A stretch of DNA of 64,000 bases, from NCBI RefSeq assembly GCF_003966755.1, contig NZ_AP018005.1:1-64000 (forward strand), written 5' to 3'. The DNA is from Candidatus Rickettsiella viridis. GTDB lineage: Bacteria > Pseudomonadota > Gammaproteobacteria > Diplorickettsiales > Diplorickettsiaceae. The notes under the pieces are model-generated. The model worked only from the letters and a program-made list of their open reading frames with translations. It ran no database searches and had not been told where the DNA came from. The stretch's first letter is position 1, and each line of letters starts with the position of its first letter. The translations under genes and the position numbers were made by a program. Of this stretch, positions 33,507-45,348 are shown in pieces.

Positions 33507-35402
33507 ATGCAACTAAAAACTTTCTTAAAGCAACTGCTCGGTAAGATGGGAAAAGATTCACATGCTAAAAATCTCGTGGAAAAACTGTCTGTTATGGGCT
33601 TAAAAAAATATATGCTTTTTGAAGGGAACTTTAATAAGGATATTAAGCGGTTGTATTCCTTAGGTCGCTTTCCCTTCCAGCCATCTAGTTGGGAAGATCT
33701 CTCTGATGAAAAGTTAGATGAAGAATTATGGGGAAGGCTACATAATCTTCGTTGCTTTTTAGAAGCTTGGGAAGATAGCGGGTTAAGTAGAGATGATAAA
33801 AAAAAACGTCATGCGTTTAAATATAAAAAAGATTTAGCCAAACCAATTCGAAAAAAAATTCACGAAGCACTTAACATAGAAGTTATTAATTTAGTCGAAA
33901 AAGTCTTGAGCAAAGCAGTTTTAGCAGAAGAATTAAAGGAGGATACTAAAAACAGTGAAAATATTGTGGTGCTTAACAAGCAATTAACTGATATAAAAAC
34001 TGATATAAAAAGAGCTAATGCGAAAGTAAGCGGAAACCAGTTAATAGAATTGACTTCTAAGTGTCTTGATACATTAAAAACAATTAATCCCGACTTAAAG
34101 GTACCTGAGGGTAAAGATATTGAGCAGCGCTTTAAAAAGGCAGCCAACGCGATTACTTCTTTTAAAACACTACAGCAGAAAATTTTAGCTTCGCTAAGTG
34201 TTTCTGTGGCGATTATTGCCGCATTAGCCTGTGGGTTTTTTACAGGAGGTGCTATTTACGCATTAATTGGGAGTGCTTTATTACCAGGTGTTGTTATACC
34301 GATAGTTGTGATTGTTGGCCTTATTGGTTTTGCAGTTAACGCGCGTTTTTTTTCAAAGTCGCTTCCAGAGTTTTTACTGAAGCTGTTCAACCCTAGTAGA
34401 ATAACTGAGTTTATAAATGAAGAGGGTGATCTTAAACAATTCTCGAATCTTAAAAAATATGTCTATTTACCACTCGCTGCACTTTTTTCTGTGGCGGTAG
34501 GTATTTCTTTCGCTGCTTTTTCTTTGGTGCAGCTCTCTACTATGTTAGTGGCTTTACCGTTTTTAGCGGCAACCGGACCTTTACCGATAATTTTAGCTGT
34601 CGTATTAGCCATAACGATGACCATCGTTATGTTTAAGGCCTTTGTGGAAATAGCGCCAAATCTTTCTGCTTCTCGATTATGGCAATCGTTAAGGACAGCT
34701 TGGAAGGAAATGTCTTTCTTGAAATTCCTGTCTCATGGTATTACGCTTGCCGTTTGTGGTATAGGAGTATTTGGTTTATTCATGGCCTGTCATATGGGGG
34801 TTCCGACGTTAGGAACTATTTTTGGTGGCCCTGCTTCTATTTTTGTCTTTGTGACATCATTTGTAGGTCAATTGCCGTTTAATGTATTGACCGTCAGTAC
34901 TTTTTGTAAAGTGATGGGCAACTTTTTTCTGGGTATTCCAGCGAACGTCAAAAGCTTGTTTCGCAAGGAGCCGACTCAATTAAGTGAAGCAGCAAAAAAG
35001 TCACCACTGCTTAACAAAATAGCGAGTGCCGGTCGCGATATAATTACTGGGGGAGCCATGCTTATTAATGGCGTAGCTAATGGGGCTACTTTGCTGTCAG
35101 GTACACCATTGACTTCTAAGTATATTGCGGCAGGTGCTGCTGGCGCGCTTAATTCCATTTCAGGTAACTTAGTCAGCAGCGATAGTGATACACAGGAAAG
35201 AAGCCAAGCGGATGAAATAGCTATTCAGAAGCTTAAAGGTTCTCTAGAAAGCCAAGAGAGTGAATCTGAAGCTTCTAAAGCTGATAACGCGCTCCGCGCT
35301 TGTTTAGCAGCCGAGCTACCATTCTTTGGTGGTTGCCACTTGCCAGTAGAGCAGCAGAGTATATCGTCGGAGCAGCAGTTAAGCGTAAAGATGGCGGCTT
35401 AA
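33507..35402 (+). CDS. 631-residue multi-membrane protein of unknown function
   Basis: No family is recognised. The N-terminal 220 residues are charged and helical (KKYMLFEGNFNKDIKRL, then a Lys-rich segment and coiled-coil-like LNKQLTDIKTDIKRANAK). Residues about 228-480 carry several hydrophobic segments, for example VSVAIIAALACGFFTGGAIY and LPLAALFSVAVGISFAAF. A fourth Gly/Ala-rich segment follows near 515-555. The C-terminus is Ser/Glu/Gln-rich (SQESESEASKAD) and ends in KMAA. There is no signal peptide. In this lineage large proteins with eukaryote-facing membrane segments are often type IV effectors, but that is only inference. The ribosome binding site is AAGGGG. Confidence 0.8.
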   Translation: MQLKTFLKQLLGKMGKDSHAKNLVEKLSVMGLKKYMLFEGNFNKDIKRLYSLGRFPFQPSSWEDLSDEKLDEELWGRLHNLRCFLEAWEDSGLSRDDKKKRHAFKYKKDLAKPIRKKIHEALNIEVINLVEKVLSKAVLAEELKEDTKNSENIVVLNKQLTDIKTDIKRANAKVSGNQLIELTSKCLDTLKTINPDLKVPEGKDIEQRFKKAANAITSFKTLQQKILASLSVSVAIIAALACGFFTGGAIYALIGSALLPGVVIPIVVIVGLIGFAVNARFFSKSLPEFLLKLFNPSRITEFINEEGDLKQFSNLKKYVYLPLAALFSVAVGISFAAFSLVQLSTMLVALPFLAATGPLPIILAVVLAITMTIVMFKAFVEIAPNLSASRLWQSLRTAWKEMSFLKFLSHGITLAVCGIGVFGLFMACHMGVPTLGTIFGGPASIFVFVTSFVGQLPFNVLTVSTFCKVMGNFFLGIPANVKSLFRKEPTQLSEAAKKSPLLNKIASAGRDIITGGAMLINGVANGATLLSGTPLTSKYIAAGAAGALNSISGNLVSSDSDTQERSQADEIAIQKLKGSLESQESESEASKADNALRACLAAELPFFGGCHLPVEQQSISSEQQLSVKMAA

Positions 35403-35523
35403 GTTTTAGGGGTAATAAGAGACCGCTTATTATCCCCTATCCTTCCATTTTCCCTATGGGTCGGCTTATTAAACACTAGATAGCCCAAATTCTCTTTTTA
35501 TCTGTCATCTTCTTCTTTTATCA

Positions 35524-35552
35524 TTGCATAAAAAGAGTGTGCTTATTATACT
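35524..35552 (+). promoter_or_regulatory. Promoter of the atp operon
   Basis: TTGCAT at 35524-35529 and TATACT at 35547-35552 are spaced by 17 bases. The predicted start of transcription near 35559 lies upstream of the atpI ATG at 35580 and downstream of the alternative GTG at 35553, which rules out the latter. Confidence 0.65.
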
Positions 35553-35579
35553 GTGCGGCAATTTGATGAGGGGGGGTGG

Positions 35580-36766
<1,187 letters not shown>

Positions 36767-36794
36767 TTGTTTATTAATATAAGAGAGGGTATAA

Positions 36795-37103
<309 letters not shown>

Positions 37104-37130
37104 ACGAGAATAATTTGAGAGACTGTTGTT

Positions 37131-37604
37131 GTGGAAATTAATATTACATTAGTCGGCCAGTTAATTACATTTGCTGTTTTTGTCTGGTTTACCATGAAGT
37201 TTGTGTGGCCACCTCTCTTAAAGGCAATGAAAGAGCGCGAGCAACATATTGCTGAAGGTTTAGCAGCGGCGGAACGAGGTCAGCACGCTTTAGAATTGGC
37301 TCAGCAAAAAGTTGATGAGCAGATGCAGCAGGCTAAACAACAGGCGGCTGAAATTATTGAGCAAGCAAGTAGGCGTGCTAATCAAATGGCAGAAGAATCA
37401 AAACAACAGATACGTAAAGAAAATGAGCGCCTATTATCCATAGCGCAAGCTGATATTCAGCAAGAGTGGCAAACTGCTCAGGAAAAATTACGTGCAGAAG
37501 CCGCTAGTTTGGCGACAACAATGGTTGAAAAGATTTTAAAGCAAGCACTGGATAAACGCGAAGTTCAACAGGCTTTAGTTAAACAATCCTTGGAAGAGAT
37601 TTAA
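37131..37604 (+). CDS. atpF: ATP synthase subunit b
   Basis: Subunit b is the peripheral stalk linking Fo to F1. The 157 residues have one N-terminal membrane helix ([20 protein letters not shown]) followed by a long charged helix rich in Glu, Gln, Ala and Arg, ending [10 protein letters not shown]. Start is GTG with a weak site (GAGAG). It is followed by 78 bases before atpH, most of which belong to repeat copy C; the normal operon has almost no gap there. Confidence 0.95.
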   Translation: MEINITLVGQLITFAVFVWFTMKFVWPPLLKAMKEREQHIAEGLAAAERGQHALELAQQKVDEQMQQAKQQAAEIIEQASRRANQMAEESKQQIRKENERLLSIAQADIQQEWQTAQEKLRAEAASLATTMVEKILKQALDKREVQQALVKQSLEEI

Positions 37605-37620
37605 TGAGAGACGAGCTGGG

Positions 37621-37745
37621 CATACTCACAGCATGGGATTTTTGGCAAGACGCCGCAAAAATGAAGCAGTCGGAGTGTATGCATGATACATGAGGAGGGC
37701 GAGTTGAGCGGAAACGCCGCCGAAAATTCAAGTGCGAAGAGTATA
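37621..37745 (+). repeat. Palindromic start-cassette element, copy C (atpH)
   Basis: This 125-bp copy lies between atpF and atpH, in operon direction, with ends CATACTC and GAGTATA. It contains mini-ORF MGFLARRRKNEAVGVYA (37633 to 37686), then GGAG and 7 bases to the atpH ATG; the mini-ORF stop and the ATG overlap as ATGA. From ATG to element end are 21 codons. Arms ATTTTTGGC and GCCGAAAAT allow a G-U pair. A functional operon tolerates it. Confidence 0.93.
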
Positions 37746-38267
37746 TCTATTGCAAGACCTTATGCTAAGGCGGCGTTTGACTATGCGGTGGAAGAGAAAG
37801 GCTTAGAAAGTTGGTCTGCTTTGCTCAGTCAAGCTACGTTGATTGTAAAAGACAAAGCGATGCAAGTTTTATTAAAAGATCCACGCTTTGATAAGATGGC
37901 TGCTTATGAGTGCTTGCTGGCGGCGTGTAAAGGCTGGATGTTTAGCAGCGGAGAGAATTTTTTAAAACTTATCGCACTTCATCAACGTTTATTAGTTCTA
38001 CCGGAGATTGAACAGCTGTTTGGACATTATATAGCTGAGCGGGCTAACCAAATGACGGTACAGGCGGTTTCTGCGATTCATTTAACGGAGACAGAAGGTT
38101 TAGCATTAACGGCAGTTTTAGAAAAACGCTTACAACGAGAAGTTAAATTAGACTACGTTGTTGATGATAGTTTACTCGGCGGACTCGTTGTTCGAGTGGG
38201 TGATTTAGTCATCGATAGTTCTGTGCGCAGCAAGCTAGAACGTTTACGTGCGAGATTAGTGAATTAA
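37683..38267 (+). CDS. atpH: ATP synthase subunit delta with repeat-encoded N-terminus
   Basis: Subunit delta caps F1 and joins it to the stalk. The 194 residues are about 15 longer than usual. The first 21 residues, starting MIHEEGELSGN, are encoded by repeat copy C. The native region SIARPYAKAAFDYAVEEKG begins right after and matches normal AtpH N termini (commonly a few residues after the start Met). The C-terminal VRVGDLVIDSSVRSKLERLR is intact. The native Met-proximal residues seem to have been replaced. The start is fixed by the element's GGAG and ATG. Confidence 0.95.
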   Translation: MIHEEGELSGNAAENSSAKSISIARPYAKAAFDYAVEEKGLESWSALLSQATLIVKDKAMQVLLKDPRFDKMAAYECLLAACKGWMFSSGENFLKLIALHQRLLVLPEIEQLFGHYIAERANQMTVQAVSAIHLTETEGLALTAVLEKRLQREVKLDYVVDDSLLGGLVVRVGDLVIDSSVRSKLERLRARLVN

Positions 38268-38283
38268 AATATAGAGGCAAAGT

Positions 38284-39828
38284 ATGCAGCAACTAACCAC
38301 ATCAGAAATTAGCGAATTGATTAAAGCGCGTATACAGAAATTTGATGTCTCTGCCGAAACGCGTACAGAGGGAAGTATTGTCAGTATTTCTGACGGGATT
38401 GTACGTATTTATGGCTTAAACGATGTAATGCTGGGTGAAATGATAGAGTTTCCCGACCAATGTTATGGGTTAGCTTTAAATTTAGAGCGAGACTCAGTGG
38501 GTGCCGTTGTATTAGGTGATTATGAAGCACTGAGTGAAGGCCAAACCGTCAAATGTACGGGGCGTATTTTAGAAGTTCCTGTTGGAGAAGCGTTACTAGG
38601 TCGTGTCGTAAATGCGTTAGGACAAGCCATTGATGGTCGTGGTCCTATCCAAACTGAAATGAGTGCGCCTATCGAGCAGATAGCACCAGGGGTTATTTGG
38701 CGTCAAAGCGTTTCACAACCGTTACAGACAGGTATTCTTGCTATCGACAGTATGGTACCTGTTGGGCGTGGTCAACGTGAATTGATTATTGGTGATAGGC
38801 AAACAGGTAAAACTGCATTGGCTATTGATGCCATCATCAATCAAAAAGGTACAGGTGTAAAATGTATCTATGTGGCGATAGGTCAAAAAGCTTCTTCGAT
38901 CGCTGCCGTTGTTAGAAAATTAGAAGAGCATGACGCGTTAAAGCACACCATTATTGTTTCAGCCAGTGCGGCTGATTCTGCCGCTATGCAGTTTATTGCC
39001 CCTTATGCTGGTTGTGCGATGGGTGAATATTTTCGTGACCAAGGCCAAGATGCACTCATTATTTACGATGATTTAACCAAGCAAGCGTGGGCATATAGAC
39101 AGATTTCCTTATTATTGCGTAGACCACCAGGCCGCGAAGCGTATCCCGGAGATATTTTTTATTTACATTCTCGTTTATTGGAGCGTGCTTCACGCGTGAA
39201 TGCGGAGTTCGTTGAGAAAGCAACGAATGGGCGTGTTAAAGGTCAAACAGGATCATTGACTGCACTACCTATTATTGAAACCCAAGCAGGTGACGTGTCT
39301 GCTTTCGTTCCTACTAACGTTATTTCTATTACGGATGGTCAAATTTTTTTAGAAACCGATTTATTTAATTCAGGTATTCGCCCTGCGATTAACGCTGGGT
39401 TATCTGTTTCACGTGTAGGCTCTGCAGCACAGACTAAAATTATTAAAAAATTGGGCGGTGGTGTTCGATTGAGCTTAGCTCAATATCGTGAATTAGCCAC
39501 ATTTTCACAATTTATGTCAGATTTAGATGAGGCAACACGCAAACAGCTTGAACGTGGCCAGCGTGTAACAGAAATATTGAAACAAAAACAATATTCACCT
39601 TTTAGTGTGGGTGAAATGGCAGTGCTTTTATTTGCAGCCGATCAAGGTTATTTAGATGATGTTGAGTTAACCAAGATTGTTTCCTTTTCAGAAGGATTAT
39701 TGGCTTATATGCGCGCAGAGAAGGCGGATTGTTTAGCAGAGATCAATAAGAAGGGTGATTATAACCAAAATATTATTGATGCGTTGCAGCAAGCCATTAC
39801 TTCCTTTAAAACAACACAGACGTGGTAA
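38284..39828 (+). CDS. atpA: ATP synthase subunit alpha
   Basis: The alpha subunit forms the noncatalytic nucleotide sites of F1. The 514 residues have the P-loop [13 protein letters not shown] near residue 170, the family signature [17 protein letters not shown] near 365 and [20 protein letters not shown] near 278 (20 residues). Length is standard. It follows atpH by 16 bases and precedes atpG by 6. Confidence 0.98.
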   Translation: MQQLTTSEISELIKARIQKFDVSAETRTEGSIVSISDGIVRIYGLNDVMLGEMIEFPDQCYGLALNLERDSVGAVVLGDYEALSEGQTVKCTGRILEVPVGEALLGRVVNALGQAIDGRGPIQTEMSAPIEQIAPGVIWRQSVSQPLQTGILAIDSMVPVGRGQRELIIGDRQTGKTALAIDAIINQKGTGVKCIYVAIGQKASSIAAVVRKLEEHDALKHTIIVSASAADSAAMQFIAPYAGCAMGEYFRDQGQDALIIYDDLTKQAWAYRQISLLLRRPPGREAYPGDIFYLHSRLLERASRVNAEFVEKATNGRVKGQTGSLTALPIIETQAGDVSAFVPTNVISITDGQIFLETDLFNSGIRPAINAGLSVSRVGSAAQTKIIKKLGGGVRLSLAQYRELATFSQFMSDLDEATRKQLERGQRVTEILKQKQYSPFSVGEMAVLLFAADQGYLDDVELTKIVSFSEGLLAYMRAEKADCLAEINKKGDYNQNIIDALQQAITSFKTTQTW

Positions 39829-39834
39829 TAACGG

Positions 39835-40695
39835 ATGAGTTTTGCACAAGAAATTCGCGGTAAAATTTCCAGTATTAAAGGTACGCAGAAAATTACTTGT
39901 GCCATGGAAATGGTTGCGGCGAGTAAAATGCGCAAGGCACAAGAGCGTATGACGCTTTCTCGCCCTTATGCACATAAAATGTTGGATGTTATTAGCCATA
40001 TTGCCAGCAGTCATGCGGAATATCAGCACCCTTATTTACAGGTGCGAGAAGTTAAGCGTGCAGGATTTCTCATTATTACAACGGATAAAGGACTTTGTGG
40101 AGGCTTAAATTCTAATTTATTAAAAATGGCGTTGCAGCAATTCCAAGCGTGCAAAGAGAAAGGTATTGCTATTGATCTGGCTGTTATTGGTGGAAAAGGG
40201 GAAGCCTTTTTTAAGCGGGTCGGTGGAAATATTGTTGCACATGCGGATCATTTAGGGGATGCACCACAGTTACAGGATTTAATTGGGGTTATTAAGGTTC
40301 TGTTAGATGCGTATAAACAAGGCGAGCTTGATAGTTTAACGATCATTTATAATGAATTTATTAACACTATGACACAAAAGCCCAAAGCGTTATCGTTGTT
40401 ACCCATTGTACCGCCTGAAAAATCAAAATTAAATTACCATTGGGATTATCTTTACGAGCCCGATGCAAAGCCTTTACTAGAGTTGATATTAACGCGTTAT
40501 ATTGAATCGCAAGTTTATCAAAGTGTCGTAGAAAATGTAGCTTGTGAACAAGCAGCAAGAATGGTAGCCATGAAAAGTGCTACTGATAATGCAGGTGAAC
40601 TGATAAATGATCTGCAGTTAGCCTATAATAAGGCCCGCCAAGCCTCTATTACAAAAGAATTGGCGGAGATAGTTGCAGGAAGCGAGGCAGTTTAG
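39835..40695 (+). CDS. atpG: ATP synthase subunit gamma
   Basis: Gamma is the central rotor shaft. The 286 residues begin with the coiled-coil helix [20 protein letters not shown] (20) and [14 protein letters not shown], contain [13 protein letters not shown] near residue 82, and end with the paired helix [20 protein letters not shown] (20) near 243. Size and both coiled-coil ends are normal. A 62-base gap to atpD, longer than typical, holds a possible repeat scar. Confidence 0.97.
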   Translation: MSFAQEIRGKISSIKGTQKITCAMEMVAASKMRKAQERMTLSRPYAHKMLDVISHIASSHAEYQHPYLQVREVKRAGFLIITTDKGLCGGLNSNLLKMALQQFQACKEKGIAIDLAVIGGKGEAFFKRVGGNIVAHADHLGDAPQLQDLIGVIKVLLDAYKQGELDSLTIIYNEFINTMTQKPKALSLLPIVPPEKSKLNYHWDYLYEPDAKPLLELILTRYIESQVYQSVVENVACEQAARMVAMKSATDNAGELINDLQLAYNKARQASITKELAEIVAGSEAV

Positions 40696-40701
40696 CAGAC
40701 A

Positions 40702-40729
40702 AATATTCAAGTGCGAATGCGAAGAATAT
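40702..40729. repeat. Possible scar of the palindromic element
   Basis: ATATTCAAGTGCGAATGCGAAGAATAT resembles the right end of the dispersed element (ATTCAAGTGCGAAGAGTATA, 20 bases) with six extra bases, and has inverted ends ATATTC/GAATAT. It lies between atpG and atpD. Similarity is short, so the call is tentative. Confidence 0.35.
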
Positions 40730-40742
40730 GTCCCATGAATAA

Positions 40743-42146
<1,404 letters not shown>

Positions 42147-42159
42147 GGTTTTAAGTATC

Positions 42160-42591
42160 ATGATGAAGAGTATGCAGGTTGACATAGTTAGTGCTGAAAC
42201 TGAGATTTTTTCAGGTCAAGTTGCTCACTTAGTGGTTAGCGGGTTGCTCGGAGAGTTAGGCATTTATCCAGGCCACACACAACTGGTAACCGCATTAAAG
42301 CCAGGATCTGTTCGGCTTGTAAAACCAGATGGAGAGGATGAAGTTCTCTATATTTCGGGTGGCATATTAGAAGTTCAGCCTACGTTAATTACGCTTTTAG
42401 CGGATACAGCGGTTCGAGCAGCTGATTTAGATGAGATGGCAGCATTAGAAGCGAAACAGCGTGCGGAGCATGCTTTAAGCGATAAACAAGCCGATATTGA
42501 TTATGCAAAAGCAACAATAGAACTTGCCCAAGCTGTTGCACAATTGCAAGCAATTGCTAAGTTAAAGCAGAAAGCAACAGGAAAGCGTTAA
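42160..42591 (+). CDS. atpC: ATP synthase subunit epsilon
   Basis: Epsilon couples rotor and c-ring and inhibits ATP hydrolysis. The 143-residue product has an N-terminal beta-sandwich ([39 protein letters not shown]) and a C-terminal two-helix region rich in Ala and Gln ending KQKATGKR. It closes the atpIBEFHAGDC operon. glmU follows 78 bases later, a frequent arrangement. Confidence 0.96.
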   Translation: MMKSMQVDIVSAETEIFSGQVAHLVVSGLLGELGIYPGHTQLVTALKPGSVRLVKPDGEDEVLYISGGILEVQPTLITLLADTAVRAADLDEMAALEAKQRAEHALSDKQADIDYAKATIELAQAVAQLQAIAKLKQKATGKR

Positions 42592-42669
42592 GCTATGGAA
42601 CGGAGTTTATCTCCTAGCGCCAATATCGTCTGTTTTTAGGCAGATGGGTGGGGACAAAAAGCTTCAACC

Positions 42670-44061
42670 ATGAAATCAAACAAACTATCACACCCCCAAA
42701 AAAAATTTCTTGATGTCATTATTCTTGCCGCAGGTCACGGCAAGCGTATGCATTCTAATCTACCTAAAGTTTTGCATAAACTAGCGGGGAAACCATTACT
42801 ACAGTACATAGTAGAAACGGTTAGTCAATTAAATCCACATGCTATTCATGTCATATATGGGAATGGCGGAAGCCAAGTGCCTAATTATCTAGCTGATTTA
42901 GCGGTTACTTGGGTGAAGCAAAAAGAAATTTTAGGTACGGGTCATGCTGTTGCACAAGCGATACCACAGATTAAAAACGATGAGAATCAAGTACTTATTT
43001 TGCTGGGAGATACCCCGCTCATTCATTTGAGTACCTTAAAAAAATTAATTGCTAATACGAAACCGAATGAAATTGGTTTGATTACCTTAACAACGCCGTA
43101 TCCATTTGGATTAGGTCGTATTTTGCGTAATGCAAAGGGGGAAGTTGCTCAAATCATCGAAGAAAAGGAAGCAACAGCCGTACAAAAAAAAATACAGGAA
43201 GTAAATAGTGGTATTTTTTATGTCCCGGTTAAGTTATTAAAACAATGGCTTCCTAATCTTAAAAAAATGAATGCGCAAGGGGAATACTATTTAACGGATA
43301 TCATTGAAATGGCAGTCAATTCAAAAATTAATGTAGTAACAGTTTCATCCGATATTGAGGGCGAAACGCAAGGCATTAATGATCGAGTGCAGCTTGCTAA
43401 ACTGGAGCGTCACTACCAGAAAAGCCAAGCAGAAAAGCTCATGCTAAAAGGGCTTACTTTGCACGATCCCAATCGTTTTGATTTACGAGGTAAATTAACT
43501 ATAGGGAAAGATGTTGTTATCGATATCAATGTTATTTTAGAAGGGGAAAATACCATTGGTGCAAATAGTTATATAGGGCCAAATACAACACTCAAGAATG
43601 TCAAAATAGGTGCCGGAGTAGAAATTAAAGGTTATTGCATGATTGAAGATGCGATTATTGAAGATAATTGCATTATTGGTCCTTTTGCGCGCATTCGACC
43701 AGGGACTAAATTAAAGAATAATGTTCATATTGGCAATTTTGTTGAGATTAAAAATAGCCAGATTCAATCAGAAACTAAAATTAATCACCTCAGTTATATT
43801 GGTGATGCAAAGATTGGAAAAAACGTTAACGTAGGTGCTGGAACCATTACCTGTAATTATGATGGTGTTAAAAAATATCAGACAATCATTGAAGATGAAG
43901 TATTTATTGGTTCCAATGCAGCATTAATAGCACCTATTCGCGTAGGGAAGAAAGCAACCATAGGCGCTGGTTCTACCTTAAGTAAAGAGGTACCTGCAGG
44001 AAAATTAACGGTTAGCCGTGCAGAGACACGGACTATATCAACTTGGAAACGGCCTAAATAA
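42670..44061 (+). CDS. glmU: Bifunctional UDP-GlcNAc pyrophosphorylase / glucosamine-1-phosphate acetyltransferase GlmU
   Basis: GlmU acetylates glucosamine 1-phosphate and uridylylates it to UDP-GlcNAc, the precursor of peptidoglycan and lipid A. The 463 residues have the N-terminal nucleotidyltransferase motif ILAAGHGKRMHSNLPKVLH near residue 17 and a left-handed beta-helix from about 250 with hexapeptide repeats (IGANSYIGPNT, IGPFARIRPGT), then NVGAGTITCNYDGVKK near 392. It stands just after atpC on the same strand. Confidence 0.97.
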   Translation: MKSNKLSHPQKKFLDVIILAAGHGKRMHSNLPKVLHKLAGKPLLQYIVETVSQLNPHAIHVIYGNGGSQVPNYLADLAVTWVKQKEILGTGHAVAQAIPQIKNDENQVLILLGDTPLIHLSTLKKLIANTKPNEIGLITLTTPYPFGLGRILRNAKGEVAQIIEEKEATAVQKKIQEVNSGIFYVPVKLLKQWLPNLKKMNAQGEYYLTDIIEMAVNSKINVVTVSSDIEGETQGINDRVQLAKLERHYQKSQAEKLMLKGLTLHDPNRFDLRGKLTIGKDVVIDINVILEGENTIGANSYIGPNTTLKNVKIGAGVEIKGYCMIEDAIIEDNCIIGPFARIRPGTKLKNNVHIGNFVEIKNSQIQSETKINHLSYIGDAKIGKNVNVGAGTITCNYDGVKKYQTIIEDEVFIGSNAALIAPIRVGKKATIGAGSTLSKEVPAGKLTVSRAETRTISTWKRPK

Positions 44062-44095
44062 TGGTAATTTAATTGGCTGGTTTATCTTATTGAGT

Positions 44096-44488
44096 TTAAT
44101 GATTATTAGGTGCATTTGTTGCAGAAGAATGCATGTTGGCGTTGTTGGTAGTAACTGTAGGATTAGGGATTATTATTTGGGTACGCGAGATAGATCGAAC
44201 GAGCTGGTTATCTAACGAAGTTATTTTTTCCTGGAGCCTTGTTATATGGCTTTCTAGCTCGGTAATTCTCGAAGTTTTAGCGGCTATTTCTTGTTGTAAT
44301 GCTAAAGATCGTTGCTGCGAGTTAATATGATCGAGAAGAATACTGCTTAAATCTCGGGTTAGCCCTATTATTTCCCTACGTAAATTACGGTTTTCTTCGA
44401 GTGCCCATAACATGTGCTGGCTTAATTGATTAAATTGTTGGATTAATAACTGATTATTATTTGATACTTCCCTGAGTCTGTGAAACAT
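44096..44488 (-). CDS. Small coiled-coil protein, unknown
   Basis: The 130 residues form two long heptad stretches (LIQQFNQLSQHMLWALEENR, ITELESHITRLQEKITSLD) and a low-complexity Asn/Thr-rich C-terminus (PTVTTNNANMHSSATNAPNN). There is no signal peptide or membrane segment. AGGAT lies before the ATG on the minus strand. No family is recognised. It converges on glmU and is followed upstream by the AmiD-like gene on the same strand. A cell-division or secretion-associated scaffold cannot be ruled in or out. Confidence 0.6.
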   Translation of the reverse strand: MFHRLREVSNNNQLLIQQFNQLSQHMLWALEENRNLRREIIGLTRDLSSILLDHINSQQRSLALQQEIAAKTSRITELESHITRLQEKITSLDNQLVRSISRTQIIIPNPTVTTNNANMHSSATNAPNNH

Positions 44489-44572
44489 TGTTGAATCCTA
44501 TGAATGCTGGAGTTTAAAGAATATAGCTGGAATTATTTTTTTTGCCAGAAAAAATGAAGATATCAATGAGTC

Positions 44573-45340
44573 TTATTTTATCTTAGGAAAGTATTTTTTT
44601 AGTAAATTTTCAAGTATTGCAAAGGTTTCAGTGTCTGGATTACCTGAATAATCTCGAGCTCTGAAGTGCATTTGAAAGGCTTGTAAAATGGTACGAGTTT
44701 GTTTATCAAGTGTTCCCGTTATTTCAATCGCATATCCATAGGCTTGTAAATTTTTTTGTAAACTTGAAATATCAATCTCATGTGCATGATTATAGCCAAG
44801 TTCTTCTTCTTCTTCAAACCATGCGCCAATGCCATTTTCATAGAGAGTTTTCCAGGGAAATAAAGGGCCAGGATCCACTTTTCGCCCCGGTGCTATATCA
44901 CTATGTCCAATGATACAGCTAGGATGGATCTGATAGCGAGCAATAATAATTTTTGCTAATTCAATCACACTTTCAATTTGATAATCAGTAAAAGGATACC
45001 AGAGTCGTTTCCCATTTTTATCGCTATAGCCTAAATTAACAATCTCTATTCCAATAGAAGAATCATTTAAGTTTATTCTTTTCTGCCACGTACTAGCGCC
45101 TGCATGCCAAGCGCGTTCTTTTTCATCAACCAGTTGAAAAATTTGTCTTTTTCCGCTTATGCTCTGTTCAGGAATAAGGTAATGTGCACTGACCTGCGTG
45201 TTAGGGTCAGTTAATGCTTTTAACGAAGATTTAAGGTCAAGTGCGGTGTAATGTAAAACTAAAGAAAAGATCCGTTGATTGACGTTAGGTGAAGCGTGAC
45301 TTTTATCAATGACTAAGTTGTTGTTAGTGCAGTTTGACAT
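44573..45340 (-). CDS. N-acetylmuramoyl-L-alanine amidase, AmiD-like, without signal peptide
   Basis: The enzyme cleaves the lactyl-amide bond of peptidoglycan or anhydro-muropeptides. The 255 residues contain the zinc amidase_2 fold: LHYTA near residue 30, AWHAGAS near 83, IGIEIVN and the closing GHSDIAPGRKVDPGPLFPW near 153. A peptidoglycan-binding domain with NLQAYGY and LQAFQMHFR follows, as in E. coli AmiD. Unlike AmiD, no lipobox or signal peptide precedes the catalytic part (MSNCTNNNLVIDKSH). It could be cytoplasmic and AmpD-like in role. The gap to the host-attachment gene is 8 bases. Confidence 0.9.
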   Translation of the reverse strand: MSNCTNNNLVIDKSHASPNVNQRIFSLVLHYTALDLKSSLKALTDPNTQVSAHYLIPEQSISGKRQIFQLVDEKERAWHAGASTWQKRINLNDSSIGIEIVNLGYSDKNGKRLWYPFTDYQIESVIELAKIIIARYQIHPSCIIGHSDIAPGRKVDPGPLFPWKTLYENGIGAWFEEEEELGYNHAHEIDISSLQKNLQAYGYAIEITGTLDKQTRTILQAFQMHFRARDYSGNPDTETFAILENLLKKYFPKIK

Positions 45341-45348
45341 ATCAGCTA

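Noticed and set aside
35553-35579. Upstream GTG as the start of atpI
   Set aside because: It precedes the predicted transcription start and has no ribosome binding site.
39405-39420. TGTTTCACGTGTAGGC inside atpA, like a parS site
   Set aside because: Only the first 11 bases match; the second half-site is absent, so ParB binding is unlikely.
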